From positions 310,001 through 374,000 of the forward strand of contig NZ_QTQI01000005.1 of the NCBI RefSeq assembly GCF_003853705.1: a stretch of 64,000 nucleotides of DNA, written 5' to 3'. How positions within the stretch are numbered: position 1 is the stretch's first letter; every line of letters begins with the position of its first letter. Made by a program: the position numbers and the translations under genes. The stretch comes from Burkholderia sp. Bp8992 (GTDB taxonomy: Bacteria; Pseudomonadota; Gammaproteobacteria; Burkholderiales; Burkholderiaceae). Shown here in pieces: positions 26,309-35,321 of this stretch. The notes under the pieces were generated by a model, which made no database searches, was not told the DNA's origin, and saw only the letters and a list, made by a program, of their open reading frames with translations.

Positions 26309-27505
26309 ATGAAAAATCAAACGGGCGATTTCATGAACGATCCTTACCTTCCGTGGGCGGACCTCGCGTTTCGCGACAACCCGTATCCGTGGTATGAGCG
26401 ATTGCAACGCGAGGCACCGGTGTATCGGATTAGCGAACGTGAGTTCGTCGTCTCGAAGTATTCCGACTATGTGGAGTTTGCCAAGCATTCGGCGATGAGC
26501 ATGGAGGAGCCGAACTGGGTGAAACCCCATCCGTGGCACGTGTTCAAGGAAAGTGTGCTGTTCTACGACCCGCCACGGCAGACGCTATTGCGGCGGCACT
26601 TCAACAAGTGGTTCACGCCGAAGATGGTCGCGGAGTGGGCGAAGCATACAAAGGCGCTTGTGAGCGACGCGCTGGACAATATCGCGCAAGATGGCATTGT
26701 CGAGGCCCATCACACTATTTGTGTCGTACCCACTCACGTCACGATGTGCCGCATCTTCGACATACCGGAAGATGACATCGAAGGTGTGATAGAGAACGGG
26801 TTGCGTATTGTCATGGCTCAGTCTCCGGCTTCAACGAAGGCGCAGCTGGACGATGCGGTAGAGGGCTTCAAGTATCTGTTCGACCGGTGCAACGCGTTTG
26901 TTGCCGAGAAGCGCCGAAATCCTGGAAACGGTCTTGCGGACGCACTAATCGAGGCACAAGCGCGAGGCGAACTATCCGAGGCTGAAGTCGTCCAGGCCAT
27001 GGTCAATTTTTTCTTCTCCGGTGCACCTAATCCGGCTTACGTGCTCGCGTCGACGTTGGAGCATTTCACGCGCGAGCCTGAACTCTTCGACCTCTACAAA
27101 GCCGATCGCGAAAGCCGCCAGGCGATGATCAACGAATTCTTGCGTCTGTATCCGCCAGAGATGTCCTTCACTCGGTACAACAAAGCCGCGGTTACGATCA
27201 GAGGCACGGTGATCCCGGAAAATAGCGTCATTCGCTTCATGACTGCGGCAGTCAATCGGGATCCTGATGTGTTCGAGGATCCGAACACATTCGACCATAC
27301 TCGTTCGATGCGTGAAAGCCAGATGCTGTCGTTCGGCATCGGAACACACAGCTGCGCGGGGCAATTGATCAGCCGCGTCGAGATCGAGGTGATCTTGTCA
27401 GCCATAGCGGAACGCTATTCACGCGTGGAACTCGCCGGCTCTCCCGCGGTTCAGCACGACGATCGCATTCGCAACTATTTGACTTTGCCGTTGCGCTTTT
27501 CCTGA
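26309..27505 (+). CDS. cytochrome P450 with atypical I-helix
   Basis: A 398-residue soluble bacterial P450. The heme-binding loop FGIGTHSCAG has the thiolate Cys349, and the K-helix ExxR pair is Glu276/Arg279 (EFLR). The I-helix, normally (A/G)Gx(D/E)T, reads SGAPNP at 237-242: the conserved Thr is replaced by Asn241 and the preceding acid by Pro240. In P450cin (CYP176A) Asn242 takes the place of this Thr, and that enzyme is served by a flavodoxin (cindoxin), as this one seems to be. The ATG at 26309 is chosen because TAAGGTGG precedes it and NPYPWYERL falls at its usual N-terminal place. It would hydroxylate or demethylate an unknown small molecule. It is the third gene in a reductase-flavodoxin-P450 operon. 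Confidence 0.93.
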   Translation: MKNQTGDFMNDPYLPWADLAFRDNPYPWYERLQREAPVYRISEREFVVSKYSDYVEFAKHSAMSMEEPNWVKPHPWHVFKESVLFYDPPRQTLLRRHFNKWFTPKMVAEWAKHTKALVSDALDNIAQDGIVEAHHTICVVPTHVTMCRIFDIPEDDIEGVIENGLRIVMAQSPASTKAQLDDAVEGFKYLFDRCNAFVAEKRRNPGNGLADALIEAQARGELSEAEVVQAMVNFFFSGAPNPAYVLASTLEHFTREPELFDLYKADRESRQAMINEFLRLYPPEMSFTRYNKAAVTIRGTVIPENSVIRFMTAAVNRDPDVFEDPNTFDHTRSMRESQMLSFGIGTHSCAGQLISRVEIEVILSAIAERYSRVELAGSPAVQHDDRIRNYLTLPLRFS

Positions 27506-27704
27506 AGCGACCAAGGGCGCGAATCGGGGGATGCTCGCTGATCGGGTGTATTCCGGATTGGCGCTCGAGGAGCGTCTCGCGAGCAACAACTGCTCGGGGC
27601 GCTCCCTTCATTCCGCTATCGGCGACCAGCCCGGTGTCGTCATGCGCACGCTGTCGACCGTATCGTCCGTTGCTTCCATCATTCCTCATCCGCGCTCCGA
27701 TAGC

Positions 27705-28985
27705 ATGCCTTCCAATAGCTGCTCGTCCGGGAAGTTTCCCATCGATGTCCCAACCTCGCGACATCAATGGTTCGCCGTATTTGCCGTCGCGGTCAGCGCA
27801 TTTGCGTTCGTCACTTGCGAATTTCTACCGGTCGGCCTTCTGGCGCACATCGCTCTGGATCTGCATGTCACGTCCGGGACGGCGGGCCTGATGATGACCT
27901 TGCCCGGTGTGATGGCTGCCTTGGCCGCGCCGACCTCGGTGGTTGTTGCTGGAAAATGGGATCGCAGGTACATACTTTTGATATTAACCGGATTGCTGAC
28001 GTGCTCAAGCTTCGTCAGTGCGTACTCGACGAACTTCACGACGATGCTTGCCGGCAGGGCACTGTTGGGGATCGCATTGGGAGCGTTCTGGACGCTCGCG
28101 ACCGCGGCGGCGGGGCGCATGGTGCAAGCCCGGGATACTGCGCGTGCGATCGCATGCATCCTGGGAGGGGTTGCATCGGCTACTGTCATTGGTGTGCCGC
28201 TCGGGACACTGATCGCTACGCTCGCATCCTGGCGGGAATCGTTCATTGCGACCGGTGTCCTCGCAACGGTAGCGCTTTTTGCGCAGGTCGCCTTCGTGCC
28301 GAAGCTGACAGCTGAAACCACCGTGGGCATTCAGGACTTCATTTCGCTGCTGCGTCGGCCGCACGTACGTCTGAGCCTGATGATGGTGGGGTTCGTATTC
28401 GGCGCGCATTTTTCCACCTATACGTACCTGGAACCTCGTCTCGGAGAGGAATTTTCGGTATCGGAGATTTCAAGCCTGCTGATGCTGTTTGGTATTGTCG
28501 GCTTCGTGTCGAACGTGACGCTTTCGGCGGTGATGGATGGCCACGTGAAAGTCGCCACCGCGATCGCGACGGCTCTGCTGTTCTTCGCATTGTTGCTGAT
28601 GGTGGTACTGGATCACGCGCGAATCGGCGAGGCGGCAGCATTATCGCTCTGGGGCGTAGCGTTCGGTGCAATCCCGTTGTGCTTCAGCATCTGGACTCAG
28701 CACGATGCCGCTGACTGCCCCGAAGTCGGTTCGGCGCTCTTCATTTGCGTTGTTCAAGTCGCCATCGCGATCGGGTCCGCCGTGGGAGGGCTGATCGTCG
28801 ATCATATGGGCATACGAGCAGATTTCTCTATCGGGTGTATTTCCTCCGTGCTCGGGTTGGTGACCCTATGCACACTGAAGGCCCCATCGTGCGGGCAGCA
28901 GGCGTTTTCGCCTGCTACGGGTAGAACCGTAGTCGGCCAACACCCTGGCTCGTCACGCCGAAATCGCCCGCCAGTCTCTGAATAA
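27705..28985 (+). CDS. MFS transporter, DHA1-type exporter
   Basis: A major facilitator protein of about 426 residues with 12 predicted helices. The N-terminal WFAVFAVAVSAFAFVTCEFLP segment and GRALLGIALGAFWTLATAAA (motif C-like in helix 5) are typical of DHA1 exporters related to PurR-regulated/arabinose efflux proteins; AGKWDRRYILL is the motif A loop. The open frame reaches back to 27531, with another ATG at 27642; 27705 is chosen by family length, and no candidate has a convincing ribosome-binding site. It lies downstream of the P450 gene on the same strand and could export a product or toxic substrate. Confidence 0.82.
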   Translation: MPSNSCSSGKFPIDVPTSRHQWFAVFAVAVSAFAFVTCEFLPVGLLAHIALDLHVTSGTAGLMMTLPGVMAALAAPTSVVVAGKWDRRYILLILTGLLTCSSFVSAYSTNFTTMLAGRALLGIALGAFWTLATAAAGRMVQARDTARAIACILGGVASATVIGVPLGTLIATLASWRESFIATGVLATVALFAQVAFVPKLTAETTVGIQDFISLLRRPHVRLSLMMVGFVFGAHFSTYTYLEPRLGEEFSVSEISSLLMLFGIVGFVSNVTLSAVMDGHVKVATAIATALLFFALLLMVVLDHARIGEAAALSLWGVAFGAIPLCFSIWTQHDAADCPEVGSALFICVVQVAIAIGSAVGGLIVDHMGIRADFSIGCISSVLGLVTLCTLKAPSCGQQAFSPATGRTVVGQHPGSSRRNRPPVSE

Positions 28986-29399
28986 TCGCCATCCAATCCA
29001 ACGATTCGCCTAACCATTTCCCCCTTCAGATCGCGGTCTGGAGTTGATGGGATCGTGCGACATGGTGTCCCCATCGCAACCGGACATGACGTACTTGCCG
29101 CGATCGGGGAATACGAACTCGCCGCCATCTTGACCGTTATGAAAGTCATTGAGTCACGAACACGTGCAGCGTTGAAAGACCATCACGGTTTGAAGCGAAG
29201 CCTCGCTTCTCGGCCTTCGCCCCCCGGATGCTGATCGCTGACCCTTTGCAACTTCATTGACGTGCCACGTAGCGACCGCCGCAGCATGTGGAGTAGCTGC
29301 AGCTTCGACGTCGGCGTGCGTCTTCATGCTGCAGCGCACTCACGCGTAAACACGGAGTTTTGCGTCTTGCAAAGCCATGTAGAGTGTGCGCAAAGAATA
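28986..29399. other. intergenic region upstream of the second porin
   Basis: About 410 bp after the MFS gene with no supportable gene. Small frames on the minus strand (to 29149 and 29339) are low-complexity or shadow-like. The right-hand part becomes A/T-rich and leads into the twin operator-like sites at 29400-29445 that precede the porin. Confidence 0.4.
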
Positions 29400-29445
29400 T
29401 AAATATGCACAAAAAATCATCTTAGGCATTTCTTGTGCATATTGG
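29400..29445. promoter_or_regulatory. twin GntR-operator-like sites upstream of the porin
   Basis: Two copies of a 16-mer lie in opposite orientation: 29400-29415 (reverse complement TTTTTGTGCATATTTA) and 29430-29445 (TTCTTGTGCATATTGG). Their centres are 30 bp apart, about three helical turns, and 14 bases of the pair form a near-perfect inverted repeat. The same motif occurs at 36198 and 36891 and, more weakly, at 31398. The likely binder is the FadR-type regulator at 30673-31368. The porin ATG is at 29474. Confidence 0.6.
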
Positions 29446-29473
29446 CGACTACGTAAACGGTATGGAGGAGACG

Positions 29474-30592
29474 ATGGTGAAAAGGTGGGTCATTACGTCA
29501 ATTGCCTGCGCGATAGCGGGTCTGGGCCCGGTATCGTGTGCCTATGGGCAAAGCAGCGTGACGCTCTGGGGCTTGCTCGATGCTGGTGTGTCATACATCA
29601 GCAATACGTCGGGCCACCCTGCATGGCGGCTCGACGACGGCATCGCGTTGCCCAACCTGCTGGGATTTCGCGGGACCGAGGATCTCGGTGGCGGCACCCG
29701 CGCGGTGTTCCAGCTGGTAACGCAGTTCACGCTGCAGGGTAATCTGGTTGCTCAGAAGAGCAACGGGAGCGGTACCGGAACCGGGCTTTTCGCGCGCAAT
29801 GCATGGGTCGGCCTCGATAACACTCGCTTCGGCAAGCTCACGCTCGGACGCCAGTACGACTTCATGGTCGACACGCTGTTCGCCGATGTCGGGGCCGATA
29901 TGGCGATGTATGGCGGCGGATTCTACGGCTTCCGGGATGGCCCGTTTGCGAAGCTCGGCATTCCCGATTCTCCGCCGAACGAGGCGTTCGACTTCGACCG
30001 CATGAACGGCGACACGCCTCTTGGCAACGCGGTCAAGTACACGAGTCCGTTGCTGGGAGGATTCCGGTTCGGCGGAATGTACGCATTCGGTGGCGTGGCC
30101 GGGGATTTCCGCCAAAACAGCGCGGAAAGCTTCGGTGCCAGCTACAGTGCTGGCGCGTTTGCGTTCGGCGCGGCCTATACCGACGTGCGTTATGCGTCAT
30201 TGCTCGGCGACAGCATCAGGAACTACGGGCTCGGCGCGAAATATCGCGGCGACAAGTTGCTGCTGACGGCGCTGTTCACTGACACGCGCAACACGCACAA
30301 CGGCGCGGTTGTCAACGCGGCGGAGGTCGGCGCACTGTATCAGTTCACGCCGGCATTCTCGGCGAGCGTCGCCTACACCTACATGTGGGGGAACGAGGTT
30401 GTCGACCGCAATCACGCCCATCAGTGGGGGGCCGTTGCGAAGTACCATCTGTCGAAGCGGACGGCCGTCTATCTGCAATCGGGGTATCAGCTGACGAACG
30501 GGGGGGCGAATGCGTCGATCAACGGGACGTTCGGCCCGTCGAGCAGTCGCTCGCAGTTCATCGGCCGGATCGGCATGCAAACGATGTTCTGA
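29474..30592 (+). CDS. outer-membrane porin (Gram-negative porin family)
   Basis: A 372-residue OmpC-like porin. Residues 1-25 form a signal peptide (cleavage after AYG, mature QSSVTLWGLLDAG). The barrel blocks GTEDLGGGTRAVFQL, LFARNAWVGLDNTRFG and LTLGRQYDFMVD match the family, and it ends MQTMF with a terminal Phe. The ATG at 29474 is chosen over 29462 because GGAGG at 29465-29469 lies five bases in front. It differs considerably from the porin at 18220. The operator-like sites in its promoter link it to the 30-39 kb catabolic cluster, so it probably admits that cluster's substrate. Confidence 0.92.
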   Translation: MVKRWVITSIACAIAGLGPVSCAYGQSSVTLWGLLDAGVSYISNTSGHPAWRLDDGIALPNLLGFRGTEDLGGGTRAVFQLVTQFTLQGNLVAQKSNGSGTGTGLFARNAWVGLDNTRFGKLTLGRQYDFMVDTLFADVGADMAMYGGGFYGFRDGPFAKLGIPDSPPNEAFDFDRMNGDTPLGNAVKYTSPLLGGFRFGGMYAFGGVAGDFRQNSAESFGASYSAGAFAFGAAYTDVRYASLLGDSIRNYGLGAKYRGDKLLLTALFTDTRNTHNGAVVNAAEVGALYQFTPAFSASVAYTYMWGNEVVDRNHAHQWGAVAKYHLSKRTAVYLQSGYQLTNGGANASINGTFGPSSSRSQFIGRIGMQTMF

Positions 30593-30672
30593 TTGATCCG
30601 TGCGACGGCGGCGGGAGTCGTCGTCGCAATGGGGTGCATTCGCAGACGCAGTATCGGGGCACTGCGCGCGAC

Positions 30673-31368
30673 TTACTGCACAGAGGCCAATTGCTGTTCC
30701 AGTGCGGCGGCAACACGAGTCAACGTTCCTTCGATATGCTTGCGCAGCAATTTCGCTGCCTTGTCCTTTTCCCGTCCGATCGCCGCTTTCATCAGCGCCT
30801 CGTGTTCCGCTCCCTTGTGGCGTTCCTCCGTCCGATGGAGCGCCGAGTAGCGCCGATAGCGTTCGGCGCGGTCGAACAGCGATCCGACCATGTTCAGCAG
30901 CAGCGGGCTCGGCGTCGCGGACAGCAACGCCATATGGTAGGCGCGATGGCGCTCCGACCAGTCGTCGTCGAGGGCCACCGGGCCGGTCCCCATCCGCTTT
31001 TCGGCGAGGCTCAGCCGATGGAACGCCGTCAGCACGGCAACTTCCCAGTCGTCGTCGCCATGCTCGATGGAATCCATCAGCGCTTCGTGTTCAAGCAGGA
31101 TGCGCAGGCGCGTGATGTCCTTGAAGTCGTCGATACTGATCGGTGCGACCCAGAAGCCGCGATTCTCGGTCGCCTGCACGATTCCGTCCTGCGCGAGGCG
31201 GTTCAGTGCTTCGCGAATCGGTGAACTGCTGAGACCGTAGGTCTTCGACAGACTCTCGACTTTCAGGCGCGTGCCTGGCTCCAGTTCACACCGGATGATC
31301 GAGGTTTTCATCCGCGCGAAGGCAACATCGATGAGCGGGGCACCATTGGAGGCAGGTGTCGAATCCAT
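30673..31368 (-). CDS. GntR family regulator, FadR/FCD subfamily
   Basis: A 231-residue regulator. The winged HTH occupies about 20-80 (LEPGTRLKVESLSKTYGLSS then PIREALNRLAQDGIV), and the all-helical FCD effector domain about 90-220, with the metal-binding His/Asp pattern suggested by DDDWEVAVLTAFHRLS and EERHKGAEHEALMKAA. Members usually repress catabolic genes until an organic acid binds. It converges with the porin gene and is followed upstream by the monooxygenase operon. A motif-like sequence at 31398 in its own promoter suggests autoregulation. Confidence 0.9.
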   Translation of the reverse strand: MDSTPASNGAPLIDVAFARMKTSIIRCELEPGTRLKVESLSKTYGLSSSPIREALNRLAQDGIVQATENRGFWVAPISIDDFKDITRLRILLEHEALMDSIEHGDDDWEVAVLTAFHRLSLAEKRMGTGPVALDDDWSERHRAYHMALLSATPSPLLLNMVGSLFDRAERYRRYSALHRTEERHKGAEHEALMKAAIGREKDKAAKLLRKHIEGTLTRVAAALEQQLASVQ

Positions 31369-31397
31369 GGCGTGGCATTCCGGATTGTCAATGCGGT

Positions 31398-31413
31398 AAT
31401 TTTATGCGCAAAG
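31398..31413. promoter_or_regulatory. weak operator-like site upstream of the GntR gene
   Basis: AATTTTATGCGCAAAG at 31398-31413 matches the local motif TTTTTRTGCATAWWWR in its left half and centre but only partly in its right half. It lies 30 bp upstream of the regulator's start codon, where an autorepression site would be expected. Confidence 0.35.
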
Positions 31414-31453
31414 CTCACTTCTATGCAAGATTGAGTCGCAAGGCTCGTCGGAC

Positions 31454-31485
31454 AAAAAAAGCGCTCGGGCGAAGCACCGAGCGCT
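31454..31485 (-). terminator. Rho-independent terminator of the monooxygenase operon
   Basis: AGCGCTCGG (31460-31468) and CCGAGCGCT (31477-31485) form a perfect nine-pair stem with an eight-base loop. On the minus strand the stem is followed by seven T residues (the A run at 31454-31460). It begins nine bases after the stop codon of the MhpA-like gene and so ends the four-gene minus-strand operon. Confidence 0.85.
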
Positions 31486-31493
31486 GAGGGCTG

Positions 31494-33128
31494 TTACATG
31501 ATGCGGGTTCCGGACCAAAGGCTCGTTGCCGGCGCGTCAAGTGCTTGCGAGCCGTTGGTCGCCAGCGCGCCCACGAGCTCGTCGAGCAGCGCAAGCGCCG
31601 CATGCGGCTCACGGCAACCACCGTACACATAGTGATCGGGGCGGGCGAGAACCACACGGCAATCGTGTTGCGCCATCCAGCCGGTCAGCACGCCACTGAC
31701 GTCCTGATACGTATCCGGCGAGGCATCGGGCGCGAGCGCGTCGGGCCCGATCGAGACGAACCGGATCGCCGGGTACTGCAGGCGATCGCATGCCAGCCGA
31801 AGTTGCGCGACGGTCGCGGCATCAGTACGTGCGTCCACCGCGAGCCGGAAGGTCGCGCCGGTCACGTCGTCGAGCAGGCGCTCGTCGCCGGTGAATGTCC
31901 GCACGCGTGGTTGCGGAAACAGCAGCCCGCGTGGCCCGTCGCTCGAAGCGGACAGAAAGCCGTCGCTCAACCCCGGGATCAACGATTGCCGGACCATTCC
32001 CTGCGGATTGGCGGCCATCTCCGCATGCAAGCGCTCGTCGCGCGCGCTGGCCGCGACCGGATCGCGTTCACAGATCAGCTTGCCCAGTCCCTTCGTCACG
32101 AGTGTCGTGCGCTTGACGTGCGGCAACCGTTCAGCCTGGTAACTGTCGAGCAGTGCCGTACCGGCCTTGCCACGCGTAACCATCGCGAGCTTCCACACGA
32201 GATTGGACGCATCCCGGATGCCTTGACACATTCCCTGCGCGAGGAACGGCGGTGTCATGTGCGCTGCGTCACCGAGGAAGAAGATCCGCCCGGCTCGCCA
32301 GCGGCGCAGCACGAGCGCGTGAAACCGGTAGGCGGATGCACGCCATATCTCGTATTCGTCGTCGGCGAGCCAGCGCGAAATCAGTTTTTTCACGAACTCG
32401 GGCCGGCAGGCCTCGGCAGGCGTCTCGTCCGCGTTGATCATGAACTCCCAGCGGCGGCAGCGGCCGGGGCCGACGACGAACGTCGACGGGCGCGCGATCT
32501 CGCAATACTGCACGTTGGTTGCCGGCAGGCGCTCGCCGGCGCCGTCCTTGAGCATCACGTCGACGACGAGCCACGGCTCGTCGAAGTCCAGATCCTCCAT
32601 GTTCAGGCCGAGCCGCGTACGGATCGGGCTCGTTCCTCCATCGCAGGCCAGCACATGGCCCGCGGTGAACGTGCGTTGCTCGCCCGACGCCAGCGAGATC
32701 GTCACGGATGCGGCATCGTCGTGCGATTCGACCGCGGTCGCTTCCGCACCGAGCTCGACTCTGACCGACGGGTAGCCGGCGAGATTGTCGCGCAGGATCC
32801 CTTCGATTTGCGGCTGCATGAACACGTAGTTCGGTGCCCAGCCGAGCTGGTATGGCGGGGCTGCCGCGTCGATGCGGCGAATCACCCGCGTGTCGGTCGT
32901 CCGGTATTCGGACGGGCGGTACGGCATCACGTATTGCGCGATCCTGTCTGCGATCCCGAGGTTGGCCAGGATCCGCATGATTTCCTGGTCGAATCCCATT
33001 GCCCGCGGCTTGTCGTAGACAGTAGGCGACTTGTCGACGACCAGCGTGCGCAGGCCGGCCTGACCGGCCAGGTTGGCGGCGACTGCACCGACCGGGCCGA
33101 GACCGACAATGATCAAATCGAAGTCCAC
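31494..33128 (-). CDS. FAD-dependent aromatic monooxygenase (MhpA/PheA-like)
   Basis: A 544-residue class A flavoprotein hydroxylase. The FAD fingerprint IIVGLGPVGAVAANLAGQAG is at the N-terminus, the DG motif is CDGGTSPIRTRLGL and the GD motif FFLGDAAHMTPPFLAQGMCQG with QGIRDASNLVWKL after it. A thioredoxin-like C-terminal domain is present, as in MhpA-type phenol hydroxylases. The start is a GTG at 33128 behind ATGGAGGAGAT; the longer frame upstream lacks support. It would hydroxylate a phenolic acid ortho or para to the existing OH using NAD(P)H and O2. Last gene of an operon with FAH, VOC and ALDH genes, followed by a terminator. Confidence 0.9.
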   Translation of the reverse strand: MDFDLIIVGLGPVGAVAANLAGQAGLRTLVVDKSPTVYDKPRAMGFDQEIMRILANLGIADRIAQYVMPYRPSEYRTTDTRVIRRIDAAAPPYQLGWAPNYVFMQPQIEGILRDNLAGYPSVRVELGAEATAVESHDDAASVTISLASGEQRTFTAGHVLACDGGTSPIRTRLGLNMEDLDFDEPWLVVDVMLKDGAGERLPATNVQYCEIARPSTFVVGPGRCRRWEFMINADETPAEACRPEFVKKLISRWLADDEYEIWRASAYRFHALVLRRWRAGRIFFLGDAAHMTPPFLAQGMCQGIRDASNLVWKLAMVTRGKAGTALLDSYQAERLPHVKRTTLVTKGLGKLICERDPVAASARDERLHAEMAANPQGMVRQSLIPGLSDGFLSASSDGPRGLLFPQPRVRTFTGDERLLDDVTGATFRLAVDARTDAATVAQLRLACDRLQYPAIRFVSIGPDALAPDASPDTYQDVSGVLTGWMAQHDCRVVLARPDHYVYGGCREPHAALALLDELVGALATNGSQALDAPATSLWSGTRIM

Positions 33129-33218
33129 ATCTCCTCCATGTTCATATTCGTTCCGCCAGAGCCGACTACGTTCGCCCGGCGGTGCGGGCGGGTCCACCGG
33201 ACCGTCGCCCGACTGATC

Positions 33219-34652
33219 TCAGTATGCCTTCGTGTAGGCGGTCTTGACGGTCGTGAAGAATTCGGCGGCGTATCGGCCTTGCTCGCGTGGGCCGTAGCTC
33301 GACGACTTCGTGCCACCGAACGGCACGTGATAGTCGACGCCCGCGGTGGGCACGTTGACCATCACCATCCCGCTGCGCATGTGTTGCCTGAAATGCGCCG
33401 CATGTTTCAGAGACGTCGTACAGATGCCGGCTGACAATCCGAACTCGCTGTCGTTCGCGATCTCCAGCGCCTCGTCGTAATCCTTTGCCGGGATAGCGCA
33501 CGCGATCGGGCCGAAGATCTCCTCGCGCGCGACGCGCATTGTTGGTGCCGCATCGGAGAACAGCGCTGGCGTCAGAAAATGGCCTCGTGTGCTGCGGACG
33601 ACGGTTGTACCGCCGCAGGTCAGCGTCGCCCCTTCATTCCTGCCGATTTCCACGTACGCTTCATCCAGTCGCAGTTGCTCGCTGTCGACAACGGGTCCGA
33701 TTTGCGTGTCGGCGTCGAGCGCATGCCCGATGCGGAGTTGCCCGAGCGCCTCCGCAACACGGTTGACGAAGCGCGTGTAAATGCCTTTCTGCACGATGAA
33801 ACGGGATGATGCGGTGCAGCGCTGCCCGGTCGAGTAATATGCACCCTGTATCGCACAGTCGACGGCGACGTCGAGGTCCGCGTCGTCCAGGACGACGAGC
33901 GGATTCTTGCCGCCCATCTCGAGCTGCATCCGCTTGAACTGGCGCGCGCCCTGCAGCACCAGGTTCCGCCCGGTATCGACCGATCCGGTGAACGAGATTG
34001 CGTGGATCTTCGGCGAGGTGACCATCGCGTTGCCGACGACACTGCCGCGCCCCATCACGAGATTGAATGTGCCGGGCGGAATGCCGCTGCGGTGGATGAT
34101 GTCCGCGAGCGCCCACGCCGATCCCGGCACGAGGTCGGCCGGCTTGAAGACGACGCTGTTGCCGTGCGCGAGTGCCGGCGCGATCTTCCACGCCGGAATG
34201 GCCATCGGGAAATTCCACGGCGCGATGATACCGACGACACCGACCGGCTCGCGCGTGATACTGACGTCGACGAGCGGCCTGACCGACGGCAGGTATTCGC
34301 CGCCCGAGCGCACCGCTTCGGCGGCGTGGAACTTGAATATATGCCCGGCACGCGCGACTTCGGCAATGCCCTCGGGAAGCGTCTTGCCTTCTTCACGCGA
34401 TAGCAGTGTACCGAGCTCGGCTTGCCGCGAGAGCAATTCGTTGCCGATCGTATCGAGTGCATTCGCTCTGGCCTGGATGCCGCTGTCCCGCCAGCCGCGC
34501 TGAGCGTTGCACGCGGCGTCGATTGCCTCGTGTGCCTGTTCGGCATCCGCGTACGCGTACTCGCCGATCACGTCGTCGAGATCGGACGGATTGATGTTGC
34601 GGCGTGAAGTGGCGCCGGTGCGCCACGACCCGCCGATCAGATTGCACTTCAT
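33219..34652 (-). CDS. aldehyde dehydrogenase family protein
   Basis: A 477-residue NAD(P)-dependent aldehyde dehydrogenase. PWNFP is at 145-149, the general base Glu245 in LEMGGKNP, the nucleophile Cys279 in GQRCTASSR, and EEIFGPIACAIP near 380. The sequence is close in type to alpha-ketoglutaric semialdehyde dehydrogenases (AYYSTGQRCTASSR and the ending FGGTKSSSYGPREQG), but this does not fix the substrate. It probably oxidises a semialdehyde formed by ring cleavage or by the alcohol dehydrogenase at 37007. It lies 77 bp from the VOC gene and 90 bp from the monooxygenase gene in the same operon. Confidence 0.92.
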   Translation of the reverse strand: MKCNLIGGSWRTGATSRRNINPSDLDDVIGEYAYADAEQAHEAIDAACNAQRGWRDSGIQARANALDTIGNELLSRQAELGTLLSREEGKTLPEGIAEVARAGHIFKFHAAEAVRSGGEYLPSVRPLVDVSITREPVGVVGIIAPWNFPMAIPAWKIAPALAHGNSVVFKPADLVPGSAWALADIIHRSGIPPGTFNLVMGRGSVVGNAMVTSPKIHAISFTGSVDTGRNLVLQGARQFKRMQLEMGGKNPLVVLDDADLDVAVDCAIQGAYYSTGQRCTASSRFIVQKGIYTRFVNRVAEALGQLRIGHALDADTQIGPVVDSEQLRLDEAYVEIGRNEGATLTCGGTTVVRSTRGHFLTPALFSDAAPTMRVAREEIFGPIACAIPAKDYDEALEIANDSEFGLSAGICTTSLKHAAHFRQHMRSGMVMVNVPTAGVDYHVPFGGTKSSSYGPREQGRYAAEFFTTVKTAYTKAY

Positions 34653-34729
34653 GACCGGTAGTCTCCCCTATGTTCGCAGGGTGGCGTCCGCCTGCGGTCG
34701 AACGCGGCGGACGCTGCGGATTGGTATGT

Positions 34730-35293
34730 CTATTCGTCGAAAGCGGTGCGCTGGGCGGCGATGCGTTCGCGCATCGCCGCGATCCACGCGTTGCGCGTCA
34801 GGAAGCCGGGCCGGCGTTGGCACATCGCTTCCGTTCGTCTAAGCACTTCGGCGCTCGGCAGATCGAGATCGAGCGGCTCGCGACAAGGCTGCGCGGTAAA
34901 GAACGGGCTGTCGACGTAGAGTTCGATAGGATTGCCTTCCGGATCCTTGAAATAGATCGACCACGCGTTGCCGTGATCGACCTGCTCGATACCGGCGACG
35001 CCCACGCACTTCGCACGCTGGTAGTACGTCCGCAGGTCGTCCAGCGAATCGAGCAGGAACGAAAGCTGGTTCACTGGGTTGAAGGGGAGGTCGGTGGGCT
35101 TTCCATCGAACAACACGAGCTGGTGATGGATTTCCGGATCCTGCGTCATGAAGTACAGATTGTGTCCGGTCGACGCGACACCCTTGTCGCTAATCACGAA
35201 CCCGAGCACCTTGCGGTAATAGTCGACCATCCTGTCGAGGTCGCTGCAGAAGATTCCGCAGTGGGTGAACTGAATTTTCGGCAATGCTGCCAT
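34730..35293 (-). CDS. VOC family ring-cleavage-type dioxygenase
   Basis: A 187-residue vicinal-oxygen-chelate protein. Two beta-alpha-beta-beta-beta modules are visible; candidate metal ligands are His11 (FTHCGIF), His56/57 (EIHHQLVLFDG) and Glu124 (NPIELYVDSP), the pattern of type I extradiol dioxygenases and glyoxalase relatives. The segment WSIYFKDPEGNPIELYVDSP is the classical extradiol-type C-terminal motif. A single VOC domain pair makes it shorter than BphC (about 290 residues). The start at 35293 follows AGGAGA; the longer frame begins inside the FAH gene. Together with an MhpA-like hydroxylase and an FAH hydrolase it would complete hydroxylation, ring opening and C-C hydrolysis. Confidence 0.87.
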   Translation of the reverse strand: MAALPKIQFTHCGIFCSDLDRMVDYYRKVLGFVISDKGVASTGHNLYFMTQDPEIHHQLVLFDGKPTDLPFNPVNQLSFLLDSLDDLRTYYQRAKCVGVAGIEQVDHGNAWSIYFKDPEGNPIELYVDSPFFTAQPCREPLDLDLPSAEVLRRTEAMCQRRPGFLTRNAWIAAMRERIAAQRTAFDE

Positions 35294-35321
35294 GATCGTC
35301 TCCTGATTGTTCGAGTATCGC

